The notes: a model not told the origin generated them from the letters alone. 7,777 nt of DNA from an uncultured bacterium (GCA_900556295.1 USOK01000072.1:1-7777), one strand, 5' to 3'. Shown: positions 1-6,257, numbered from the stretch's first letter. Numbers and translations are program-made.

Positions 1-633
1 AGTTCGAACAAGTTTTACTAAATACCCGCCACAGCCTAGATTCTGTCCTAAGTCATTTGCAATTGAACGGATATATGTCCCTTTTGAACATTTTATCAAG
101 ATTTGAGCCTGTTGCAATTTTGCATCAAAGTTCTTAAGCTCAATATTTTCAATAACAACTTTTCTGGGTTGAATCTCAACTTCTTCGCCTTTTCGAGCAT
201 ATTCGTACAACTTTTTACCTTTTACTTTTATTGCAGAAAATATTGGAGGAAGTTGCGAAATCTCTCCTTCAAAATTTTTCAATCCATTAACAACATCATC
301 TTTCGAGATTATTTTGTCAGAGGTAAAAGTTTTCTCGCCATCAAGGTCAAATGTGTTCGTAGAAGCACCAAATTGAACCGTCGCAAGATACTCTTTATCA
401 TCCTTTAAATATTCAATCAAGCGAGTGGCTTTTCCTATACAAATCGGCAAAACGCCCTCTGCAAAAGGGTCAAGTGTCCCTGTATGCCCAATTTGTTTGA
501 TTTTTGTCACACGACGTAATACAGCAACAACATCATGAGAGGTCATTCCAACAGGTTTATAAATATTCAAAAAACCAAACAATTGTTTCTTCTCACCATT
601 CTGGGGGTTAACGCCAGAAAAATCTTTTTCCAC
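1..633 (-). CDS. truB: tRNA pseudouridine(55) synthase TruB (3' end missing)
   Basis: This enzyme isomerises uridine 55 in the T-psi-C loop of tRNAs to pseudouridine in the cytoplasm. The visible 211 codons stay open to the window edge. They contain the family motifs in order: NIYKPVGMTSHD (about residues 23-34), the catalytic loop GHTGTLDPFAEGVLP with catalytic Asp55, KEYLATVQFG (80-89) with the active-site Tyr82, QLPPIFSAIKVKG, and KGTYIRSIANDLG (184-196) with the conserved Arg189. Family members are usually about 290-310 residues, so roughly the last 80-100 (including any PUA-like tail) lie outside the window. The start chosen is GTG at 633, which shares its G with the rbfA stop (TAGTG). 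It leaves about 18 residues before the conserved core. A TTG at codon 18, preceded by GGTGAG, is a possible alternative start. Identification is very secure; the start is less so. Confidence 0.96.
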   Translation of the reverse strand, partial: MEKDFSGVNPQNGEKKQLFGFLNIYKPVGMTSHDVVAVLRRVTKIKQIGHTGTLDPFAEGVLPICIGKATRLIEYLKDDKEYLATVQFGASTNTFDLDGEKTFTSDKIISKDDVVNGLKNFEGEISQLPPIFSAIKVKGKKLYEYARKGEEVEIQPRKVVIENIELKNFDAKLQQAQILIKCSKGTYIRSIANDLGQNLGCGGYLVKLVRT

Positions 634-977
634 TATAATTCCCCACGAGAAATTTTGTCAATCAACTCACTAACTCTGGAACCTTTTTCCAAAGAATCTG
701 TATATACAAACTTCAATTCCGGAGTAAGTCGCAAGCGAATTTGCTTTCCGACTTCATAACGAATTTTTGGTGTACTTTTTTCAATAATTTCTTTAGTTTT
801 TTCAATTTGTTCAGGATTACCTAAAACACTGTAAATAACTTTAGCGAACGAGTTATCATGCGAAACTTCAACATCCAAAATAGATACAACGCCCGCCAAA
901 CCTCTAATCTCTTTTCTCAAGATATCAGAAATATCTCTCATTAATTCTTTTCTAACACGTTCATTTCTTAAAGTCAT
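633..977 (-). CDS. rbfA: 30S ribosome-binding factor A (RbfA)
   Basis: RbfA is a small KH-like RNA-binding protein that binds immature 30S subunits, helps 16S rRNA 5'-end maturation and supports growth in the cold. The 114 residues match the usual length and show the family pattern: an N-terminal helix with RVRKELMRDISDIL (7-20), VSILDVEVSHDNSFAKVIYS (31-50), and the C-terminal block RLRLTPELKFVYTDSLEKG (81-99). The ATG at 977 has a clear ribosome-binding site, AAGGAG at 989-984, six bases upstream. The stop codon overlaps the truB GTG by one base, so truB is probably translated by coupling. In many bacteria rbfA directly follows infB. Here about 1.3 kb separates them, and a possible promoter lies in the 50-base gap in front of rbfA. 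Confidence 0.96.
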   Translation of the reverse strand: MTLRNERVRKELMRDISDILRKEIRGLAGVVSILDVEVSHDNSFAKVIYSVLGNPEQIEKTKEIIEKSTPKIRYEVGKQIRLRLTPELKFVYTDSLEKGSRVSELIDKISRGEL

Positions 978-999
978 AATTTTCTCCTTGCTAAAAAAA

Positions 1000-1008
1000 A
1001 TTATAACA
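1000..1008 (-). promoter_or_regulatory. Possible extended -10 promoter for rbfA-truB
   Basis: On the minus strand the 50-base gap before rbfA reads TGTTATAAT, an extended -10 element (TG-N-TATAAT), with the hexamer at 1005-1000. No convincing -35 is seen 17 bases upstream (ATTTAA), but an extended -10 can work without one. Predicted initiation near 993 would leave about 15 bases before the ATG, enough to include the AAGGAG site. It would let rbfA-truB be expressed separately from the upstream HTH gene. In AT-rich DNA such a match can arise by chance. Confidence 0.4.
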
Positions 1009-1027
1009 TAAAATAAAAAAAATTAAA

Positions 1028-1252
1028 TTACCGTCCTAAACGGATTTCGTCAAAGTCAATGTATATCCTATAACCCAAAATTTTACAAATCAACTTCATT
1101 TCTGAATAACGTAAAGATTCATCTGATAATTTGTGAGAGAGTAAACTTTGAGAATATTTCTTTCCACTTATCTCCGTCATTTTCATTGCCAATTCTGTAA
1201 GCGTCATCCCCTTTGAAAATAACATTATTTTGACTTCATCTTTGATATTCAT
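1028..1252 (-). CDS. Small XRE-like helix-turn-helix protein
   Basis: This 74-residue protein is little more than one Cro/C1-type (XRE) DNA-binding domain. The first helix is about residues 3-14. MTLTELAMKM (16-25) fits the helix that starts the HTH. YSQSLLSHKLSDESLRYSEM (33-52) fits the recognition helix and following turn, and LICKILGYRIYIDF closes the fold. There is no sensor or enzymatic domain and no adjacent toxin gene, so a stand-alone repressor or antitoxin-like regulator is the best guess. It lies 50 bases upstream of rbfA in the same direction and diverges from the pilin-like gene, with tandem near-palindromes between them that could be its operator (inference). No Shine-Dalgarno sequence precedes the ATG at 1252; a -10-like TATAAT ends six bases before it, suggesting a leaderless message. 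Internal ATG codons 10 and 16 are alternatives, but they would cut into the domain. Confidence 0.75.
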   Translation of the reverse strand: MNIKDEVKIMLFSKGMTLTELAMKMTEISGKKYSQSLLSHKLSDESLRYSEMKLICKILGYRIYIDFDEIRLGR

Positions 1253-1258
1253 ATAACA

Positions 1259-1288
1259 ATTATAAATTGCATTGACTAATTATGAAAA
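1259..1288 (-). promoter_or_regulatory. Candidate promoter of the HTH gene
   Basis: The minus strand carries TTTTCA (1288-1283), an 18-base spacer and a perfect TATAAT (1264-1259). Counting the last T as -7, the +1 falls on 1252, the A of the start codon, which predicts a leaderless transcript. The -35 is weak. The element overlaps the promoter of the divergent pilin-like gene, so the two may compete or be controlled together. Confidence 0.45.
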
Positions 1289-1300
1289 ATATTGTATACT
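1272..1300 (+). promoter_or_regulatory. Sigma70-type promoter of the pilin-like gene
   Basis: TTGACT (1272-1277) and TATACT (1295-1300) are separated by the ideal 17 bases, each one mismatch from consensus. Initiation is predicted near 1307, giving a leader of about 53 bases before the ATG at 1360. The -10 sits between two copies of a near-palindromic repeat, so a bound protein would be expected to block it. Confidence 0.7.
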
Positions 1301-1333
1301 TATGAACATTATTCATATTGTTGAATAATATTC
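1284..1333 (+). repeat. Three tandem 11-bp near-palindromes, candidate operator
   Basis: Three related 11-mers lie in the divergent region: GAAAAATATTG (1284-1294), GAACATTATTC (1304-1314) and GAATAATATTC (1323-1333). The third is a perfect palindrome around one central base. The second deviates at one pair, and the second and third also form an inverted repeat with 10 of 11 matches. Start-to-start spacing is 20 and 19 bases, close to two helical turns, so proteins could line up on one face. They flank and follow the pilin promoter -10. Binding by the neighbouring HTH protein is inferred from position only. Confidence 0.5.
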
Positions 1334-1359
1334 ACTATATATTAATAAAGTGAGGTTTT

Positions 1360-2118
1360 ATGAAAAAAGGTTTTACTCTAGCAGAAGTACTAATTACTCT
1401 TGGAATAATCGGTGTTGTCGTTACCTTATTATTGCCAATTATTGCCACAAATATTTCAAAAAAGAAAATTGCAGCAAAAGTAAAAAAAGATTACACAACT
1501 CTCAACCTTACTATCGGTATGGCAGAAACTGATTATGGAGATACTACCAATTGGGAATACAAATCTTACGATGAGCTCGAAAACTGGATAAAAACCTATA
1601 TACTACCTTATGTACAATATTCAAAATTTTGCAATAGAGATTGCGGTTTGGGCGGATATCATTCCCTTGGTTATAACCCTAAAAGCAATAATGCAAATCC
1701 AAGAATTCCTAGATATACAGTAATTTTAAACAACGGAGCTATTTGGACTTTTTATAGATCACAAGGAACGTATAGTCATCAAACGAAAATTGTTGTATAT
1801 GTCGGGAAAAAACTTCCAAAACTAGGATATTGGTACGCTGGTATTGATGCATTTTCTTTTATTTTTGATAGCGAAGAAACTCATCCCCATATAAGACCAT
1901 TTCAAGTTCCGTCAGGAACAAATTTATATGCTCCTTGGAGAAAAATATATTATCCAACTATAGACAGAGCTACATTATTAAGTAAACAAACGAAATGTGG
2001 CTGTGCCCAAAACTCCGGAGCTTGCTATGGATATAACATTTCCGGAGATTATTGTTCTGCTGTTCTTTTGATGGATAATTGGGAATTCAAAAAAGATTAC
2101 CCTTGGAAAAGGTATTAG
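1360..2118 (+). CDS. Type IV pilin-like / type II secretion pseudopilin family protein
   Basis: The N-terminus MKKGFTLAEVLITLGIIGVV is a textbook class III (type IV pilin) signal. Prepilin peptidase would cut after Gly4, leaving N-methylated Phe5, and Glu9 is the conserved Glu5 of the mature protein. A hydrophobic helix runs to about residue 30, followed by the basic stretch SKKKIAAKVKK. The remaining part of the 252-residue protein is an aromatic-rich extracellular head with six cysteines (91, 95, 213, 215, 222, 232), likely forming disulfides, and a Trp/Tyr-rich C-terminus ending DYPWKRY. GAGG at 1352-1355 is a short-spaced ribosome-binding site. The gene has its own promoter and terminator and no pilus assembly genes beside it, so it is probably a dispersed minor pilin or pseudopilin served by machinery elsewhere. 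Family assignment is firm; whether it builds a pilus, a secretion pseudopilus or a DNA-uptake fibre cannot be told. Confidence 0.88.
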   Translation: MKKGFTLAEVLITLGIIGVVVTLLLPIIATNISKKKIAAKVKKDYTTLNLTIGMAETDYGDTTNWEYKSYDELENWIKTYILPYVQYSKFCNRDCGLGGYHSLGYNPKSNNANPRIPRYTVILNNGAIWTFYRSQGTYSHQTKIVVYVGKKLPKLGYWYAGIDAFSFIFDSEETHPHIRPFQVPSGTNLYAPWRKIYYPTIDRATLLSKQTKCGCAQNSGACYGYNISGDYCSAVLLMDNWEFKKDYPWKRY

Positions 2119-2143
2119 TAATTGCAGCTTTAAAACATTAGTA

Positions 2144-2255
2144 GTAGGGTGGGGGAAACGGCAGTGTCCCCACCTTTTTGACATCAGAAATTTTGTGAGC
2201 ACGCAATTAATATCACCTTGCAAAACCTCATTTTACGAAACTTTGCCCACCCTAC
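2144..2255. repeat. Inverted repeat with 10-bp perfect arms in the pilin/infB gap
   Basis: GTAGGGTGGG at 2144-2153 is exactly complementary to CCCACCCTAC at 2246-2255, with 92 bases between. These G/C-rich arms stand out in an AT-rich intergenic stretch between two convergent genes. The size (112 bp) and terminal inversion would suit a small palindromic intergenic repeat or MITE-like remnant. No clear target duplication is visible; CTACG occurs at the right end and again at 2264-2268 only. The left arm is also part of the terminator hairpin. No coding potential is seen inside. Confidence 0.55.
2146..2179 (+). terminator. Rho-independent terminator of the pilin-like gene
   Basis: GGTGGGG (2148-2154) pairs perfectly with CCCCACC (2168-2174). 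The stem extends by A-U and G-U pairs (2146/2176, 2147/2175, 2155/2167), has an 11-base loop, and is followed at once by TTTTT at 2175-2179. It begins 27 bases after the pilin stop codon, as expected for that transcript. The minus strand lacks a T-run on the other side, so it should not act strongly as an infB terminator. Confidence 0.65.
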
Positions 2256-2298
2256 GTTTTCAACTACGAATCAATATTGCCTAACTTAATATAAAATA

Positions 2299-4833
2299 TT
2301 ACAAGCTTTGACGTTCAACTTCTTCTTTTGTTGAAACTTCAATAATGTCGCCAACTTCAATATCATTCCATTTTGCAAATGAAATACCACATTCAAAACC
2401 TTGTGCAACTTCTTTTACATCATCTTTGAAACGTTTCAACTGGTCGATTGCACCACGGAAGATTTCTTTTCCATCACGATAAAGAACGGCATCTTTACTT
2501 CTAACAATCTTACCTTCCGTTACATAACAACCGGCAATTTTTGTAGTTTTTCCAATTGTAAATACTTGGCGAATTTCAGCTTTACCAAGTTCAACTTCTT
2601 TAACTTCAGGTTCAAGTAATGACAACATTGTTTTTTCAATATCTTCAAGAATTTGATAAATGATATCATATTTCTTAATTGTAACGCCTTCTTTTTCAGC
2701 TGCAGCAAGAGCATTCGCATCTTCTTTTACAGTAAAGCCTAAAATCAAAGCATTTGAAGCTGAAGCCAACATAACGTCCGCTTCTGAAATATCACCGACA
2801 CCAACGTGAATAATTTTTGTCTTAATTTCATTAGATTCTAACTGTGCAATCGCTTGAGAAACCGCTTCTGCAGAACCATTTGTATTAGCTTTGATAATCA
2901 AGTTCAATTGCGGAATATCCTCTTCACCAGCAACAGCTTCACGACGAACGTGTGCCGGAAGCATTGCATCAAGACGTTTGTCACGTTCTTTTTCTTTGCG
3001 TTCTTGAACAATTGATTTCATTTCTTTTTCATTCTTAACAACTTCAAAGTAATCACCTGCTTGAGGCACTTCTGACAAACCTAAAATTTCAACAGGAGTA
3101 GAAGGTTCTGCCTTTTGAATTCTTTCTCCTGAGTCAGAAAGCAATGCTCTAACACGCCCGCAAGCTGTTCCTACAACTATACAATTGCCTACTCGCAAAG
3201 TTCCATTTTGAACCAATAATGTTGCAACCGCACCTTTACCTTTATCAAGGTTTGCTTCAATTACAACCCCTGAAGCCTCTGCTTTAGGATTTGCTTTCAA
3301 ATCCTGAACATCAGCAACAAGCAAAATATATTCTAACAATTCATCAATACCAGTACCTTGCAAAGCTGAAACTTTGACAGTAATAGTGTCTCCGCCCCAC
3401 TCTTCAGGAACAAGACCGTGTTCTGTCAACTGTTGCAATACTCTGTCAGGATTTGCTCCAGGTTTATCGATTTTGTTTACCGCAACAATAATCGGAACAT
3501 CAGCAGCTTTTGCGTGGCTAATTGCTTCAATCGTCTGAGGCATAATACCATCATCCGCAGCAACAACCAAAATAGCAATATCAGTAGCTTTCGCCCCACG
3601 AGCTCTCATCTCTGTAAATGCTTCGTGCCCCGGGGTATCAACAAAAACGATTTTTTTATCTTTATTGTTGTCTAAATAAACCGTGTAAGCTCCGATTGAT
3701 TGTGTAATACCACCAACTTCAGATGCAACAATTTTGTGTTTAGAAGCTCGGATACTATCCAATAATGTTGTTTTACCGTGGTCAACGTGTCCCATGATAC
3801 TAACAACAGGGGCTCTACGTTTCAACAATTTTTTATCAACTTCAGTTAATTTCTTTTCTTTTTCCTCTTTTTCAAGTTCTTCTTCCATATAAGCATCTAA
3901 ATCCTCATCAAGAACTTCAAGCTCATATTCTGCGCAAATCTTTTTGATAACATCAACATCAATAAGTTGGTTTACTGTTGCCATAATACCATTTAGCATT
4001 AAGAACTTAATAATTTCAGCCGGAGTATGCTGAATTTTTTCAGACAATTCACTGATTGTCATCGCTCTGTTTACAACAACTTGAGTAACTTGCTTTGCTT
4101 CTTCCTCTTTGTGAGAACGTTTTTTGTGTTTTTGAGCCGCTGCCTTTTCTAAAGAAATTCTTTCCTGTTCCTCTTTTTTGTTGTTGAAATCTTTACCTTT
4201 TTTCTTGCCATCAGTACGACGTCTGCCTGTACCTTTATTTTCATAAATATCTTGAGAAATAATTGTTCTTTGAATAGGCTTTCTTTCTCCTGACGGTTTT
4301 TCAAACGGTTTTTTAACTCCTTCTTTTGAGCGCGGAGTGAATGGTCTATCACTTCTTTCAGGTCTTTCTCCTCTAGGAGCTCTTTCACCACGTGGCGGGA
4401 ATTTTCTTTCACCCGTTCTTGAAGGTCTTTCTGGTTTATCAGAAGAACCGGTTTCGCCTACAGGTTTTCTCGGAGCACGTCTAACAATTTCTAAACGACT
4501 TTGAGGTTGTTTAGGTTTAACAATTTCAACACGAGGAACATTAGTTTTTTTTACGGGTTCTGCCTTTTTTTCTTCTTTTTTTACTTCAACTTTTTCTACA
4601 ACTGGTTTTTCAGCAGGTTTGGCTTTCTTAACAACAAATGCTTTCGGCTTTTTATGTTCTTTTACCCCGCCAGATGCAATAAAGTCCTTTAGCCTTTTAA
4701 CCTGTTCCATAGTAACCGTACTTGAATGAGTTTTGCCCGTAACAGAAAGTTGTGCAAACTTTTCAATAACTTCCTTACTGGTAAGCCCAAGTTCTTTTGC
4801 TAATTCATTTATTCTAATCGTTTCAAAACTCAT
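2299..4833 (-). CDS. infB: Translation initiation factor IF-2
   Basis: IF-2 is the GTPase that brings fMet-tRNA to the 30S subunit and promotes joining with the 50S. The 844 residues carry, in order: an IF2_N domain (about 3-52); a highly charged Lys/Pro/Arg/Glu-rich linker (about 60-250); a second IF2_N-like domain (257-308); the G domain with G1 GHVDHGKT (348-355), the G2 Thr in GGIT (374-377), G3 DTPGHE (399-404), G4 NKID (453-456) and G5 SAL (489-491); then domains II, III and the C-terminal fMet-tRNA-binding barrel (about 745-835). All GTPase motifs are intact, including the catalytic His of PGHE. The ATG at 4833 overlaps the ylxR stop by 11 bases and has AAAGGAA at 4849-4843, nine bases upstream. 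rbfA does not follow directly: the convergent pilin-like gene and the HTH gene intervene. No strong terminator is seen after the stop, only an AT-only palindrome at 2287-2301. Confidence 0.98.
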   Translation of the reverse strand: MSFETIRINELAKELGLTSKEVIEKFAQLSVTGKTHSSTVTMEQVKRLKDFIASGGVKEHKKPKAFVVKKAKPAEKPVVEKVEVKKEEKKAEPVKKTNVPRVEIVKPKQPQSRLEIVRRAPRKPVGETGSSDKPERPSRTGERKFPPRGERAPRGERPERSDRPFTPRSKEGVKKPFEKPSGERKPIQRTIISQDIYENKGTGRRRTDGKKKGKDFNNKKEEQERISLEKAAAQKHKKRSHKEEEAKQVTQVVVNRAMTISELSEKIQHTPAEIIKFLMLNGIMATVNQLIDVDVIKKICAEYELEVLDEDLDAYMEEELEKEEKEKKLTEVDKKLLKRRAPVVSIMGHVDHGKTTLLDSIRASKHKIVASEVGGITQSIGAYTVYLDNNKDKKIVFVDTPGHEAFTEMRARGAKATDIAILVVAADDGIMPQTIEAISHAKAADVPIIVAVNKIDKPGANPDRVLQQLTEHGLVPEEWGGDTITVKVSALQGTGIDELLEYILLVADVQDLKANPKAEASGVVIEANLDKGKGAVATLLVQNGTLRVGNCIVVGTACGRVRALLSDSGERIQKAEPSTPVEILGLSEVPQAGDYFEVVKNEKEMKSIVQERKEKERDKRLDAMLPAHVRREAVAGEEDIPQLNLIIKANTNGSAEAVSQAIAQLESNEIKTKIIHVGVGDISEADVMLASASNALILGFTVKEDANALAAAEKEGVTIKKYDIIYQILEDIEKTMLSLLEPEVKEVELGKAEIRQVFTIGKTTKIAGCYVTEGKIVRSKDAVLYRDGKEIFRGAIDQLKRFKDDVKEVAQGFECGISFAKWNDIEVGDIIEVSTKEEVERQSL

Positions 4834-5068
4834 TTAATAATTTTCCTTTCAAATCTTCCGGTACAGAAGCTCGCAAAATCTTTGAAATTCTGCCTTTTTT
4901 AAAAGCACCTTCTATACACGAATCATTATAGCAGAGATATACAGATCTGCCAAATATTTTGTTATCAGGGTTTACAATAACATTTCCATGCACATTTTCA
5001 CGAGTAATCTTTATCAATTCTTTTCTGTCTTTAAGCTTACCGCAACCTGCACATTTCCGTTCTGTCAC
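4823..5068 (-). CDS. ylxR: YlxR/RnpM family RNA-binding protein
   Basis: This 81-residue basic protein matches the YlxR (DUF448) family, which normally sits between nusA and infB. The Bacillus member has been described as an RNase P modulator (RnpM); the role here is by family membership. Visible family features are KCAGCGKLKDRKELIKI (5-21), the NPDNKIFGRSVYLC turn (33-46) and CIEGAFKKGRISKIL (51-65). Four cysteines (6, 9, 46, 51) form a CxxC...C-x4-C arrangement that could hold a metal. The start is GTG at 5068, sharing its G with the prfA stop (TAGTG), with GAGGTG five bases upstream. The 3' end overlaps infB by 11 bases. Both overlaps imply coupled translation of prfA-ylxR-infB. No nusA lies upstream, which is unusual. 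Confidence 0.92.
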   Translation of the reverse strand: MTERKCAGCGKLKDRKELIKITRENVHGNVIVNPDNKIFGRSVYLCYNDSCIEGAFKKGRISKILRASVPEDLKGKLLNEF

Positions 5069-6150
5069 TAATTCACCTCAGCCAATTTTTCAAGTTTAAG
5101 CTTTTGATCGTGTTCTATCAACAGGTTAATCAACTCATCCAAATCACCGTCAATAACAGTGTTTACGTTCAAGTTGTGGTTAATTCTGTGATCAGTCAAA
5201 CGTCCTTGTGGGAAATTATAGGTTCTAATACGTTCACTTCTATCACCTGTCCCAACTTGAGAACGACGAAGGTCTGTGATTTCCTGCATTTGTTTTTGAA
5301 CTTCCATATCGTAAAGTTTTGCTTTCAAAATCTGCAGAGCACGTTCTTTGTTTTGAAGTTGCGAACGCTCTTCCGTACAGAAAATCATAATTCCTGTCGG
5401 TTTGTGAAACACTCTGGCTGCAGTTTCAACCTTGTTTACATTCTGACCGCCAGCGCCACCAGAACGAGCCGTTGAAATTTCAACATCATTCATATTCAAT
5501 TCAACTTCAACATCGTCAACTTCAGGCATAACCGCAACTGTCGCAGTAGAAGTATGAACACGACCTTGAGATTCAGTCGCAGGAACACGTTGAACTCTAT
5601 GAACACCTGACTCGTACTTCAATTGCGAATAAACAGCATCACCTTTAATAGAAATAATAATTTCAGAAACGCCACCGGCTTCGCATTCAGTCTTACTCAA
5701 AACTTGAGTTTGCCAGCCTTTTTTGTCAGCATATCTCATATACATACGAGCCAAATCACCGGCAAAAATGTTTGCCTCATCACCACCTGCGCCACCACGA
5801 ATTTCAAGCATAATGTCTTTATCATCCATAGGGTCACGAGGCAATAGAAGAACTTTCATTCTTTCTTCATACTCAGGAAGTTTAGCCTCATTTTCAGCCA
5901 TTTCTGCCTTCAAGAAGTTTTTCATTTCCTCATCGTGCTCGTTATGAATCATTTCTTTCGCTTCTTCAATGGCATCAACCGCTTTTTTCCAGTCATAATA
6001 AAGGTTTACAGTTTCTTCCATTGATTTACGCTGCTTAGACAAATCTCTAAACTTATTATAATCCTGTATAACCGCAGGATCTGACAGGGTAACACCTAAT
6101 TCATTATATTTCTTCTCAATTTGAAGAATTTTATCTAACATATCTTTCAT
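5068..6150 (-). CDS. prfA: Peptide chain release factor 1 (RF1)
   Basis: RF1 reads UAA and UAG stop codons in the ribosomal A site and triggers peptide release. The 360-residue length is standard. The stop-codon recognition tripeptide is PAT (190-192), which marks RF1 rather than RF2 (SPF). The catalytic GGQ is at 234-236 within SGGAGGQNVNKVETAARV; its Gln is the usual methylation target of PrmC, which is not in this window. The N-terminal coiled domain (1-100) and the C-terminal GDRSERIRTYNFPQGRLTDHR (302-322) are typical. Start: ATG at 6150 is the longest. ATG at 6141 (residue 4) begins MLDKILQIEKKY, which lines up better with the Bacillus N-terminus from memory. Neither has a good ribosome-binding site, and a strong promoter ends six bases before 6150. 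It is the first gene of the prfA-ylxR-infB unit. Confidence 0.97.
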   Translation of the reverse strand: MKDMLDKILQIEKKYNELGVTLSDPAVIQDYNKFRDLSKQRKSMEETVNLYYDWKKAVDAIEEAKEMIHNEHDEEMKNFLKAEMAENEAKLPEYEERMKVLLLPRDPMDDKDIMLEIRGGAGGDEANIFAGDLARMYMRYADKKGWQTQVLSKTECEAGGVSEIIISIKGDAVYSQLKYESGVHRVQRVPATESQGRVHTSTATVAVMPEVDDVEVELNMNDVEISTARSGGAGGQNVNKVETAARVFHKPTGIMIFCTEERSQLQNKERALQILKAKLYDMEVQKQMQEITDLRRSQVGTGDRSERIRTYNFPQGRLTDHRINHNLNVNTVIDGDLDELINLLIEHDQKLKLEKLAEVN

Positions 6151-6156
6151 AACTAA

Positions 6157-6184
6157 AGTATATCAAGAACAAAAAATTTTTCAA
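6157..6184 (-). promoter_or_regulatory. Strong promoter of the prfA-ylxR-infB unit
   Basis: On the minus strand TTGAAA (6184-6179), a 16-base spacer and TATACT (6162-6157) form a good sigma70-type promoter, and TGA directly before the hexamer makes it an extended -10. Taking the final T as -7, +1 falls on 6150, the A of the prfA ATG. That leaves no leader and no Shine-Dalgarno sequence. Confidence 0.65.
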
Positions 6185-6257
6185 ACGCTATGATTAAAAA
6201 GTACAACATAAAAATTTTCTACAAAACTTGAATGATGTTTTTTGCCAATATTTAAAA

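Noticed and set aside
1028..1252. HTH gene as the antitoxin of a toxin-antitoxin pair
   Set aside because: The neighbours are rbfA and a pilin-like gene. No toxin-sized partner with a recognisable fold is next to it.
1304..1333. Inverted repeat in the pilin leader as an RNA hairpin or riboswitch
   Set aside because: Predicted transcription begins inside the left arm (about 1307) and the stem is almost all A-U, so a DNA operator explains it better.
1978..2223. Minus-strand open frame of 81 codons opposite the pilin 3' end and the gap
   Set aside because: It lies across the well-supported pilin gene and the terminator/inverted repeat, has no family resemblance and no ribosome-binding site. 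It is a by-product of the opposite strand.
2287..2301. Palindrome overlapping the infB stop as an infB terminator
   Set aside because: The 15-base hairpin is made only of A/T pairs with a 3-base loop and no T-run after it, too weak for intrinsic termination.
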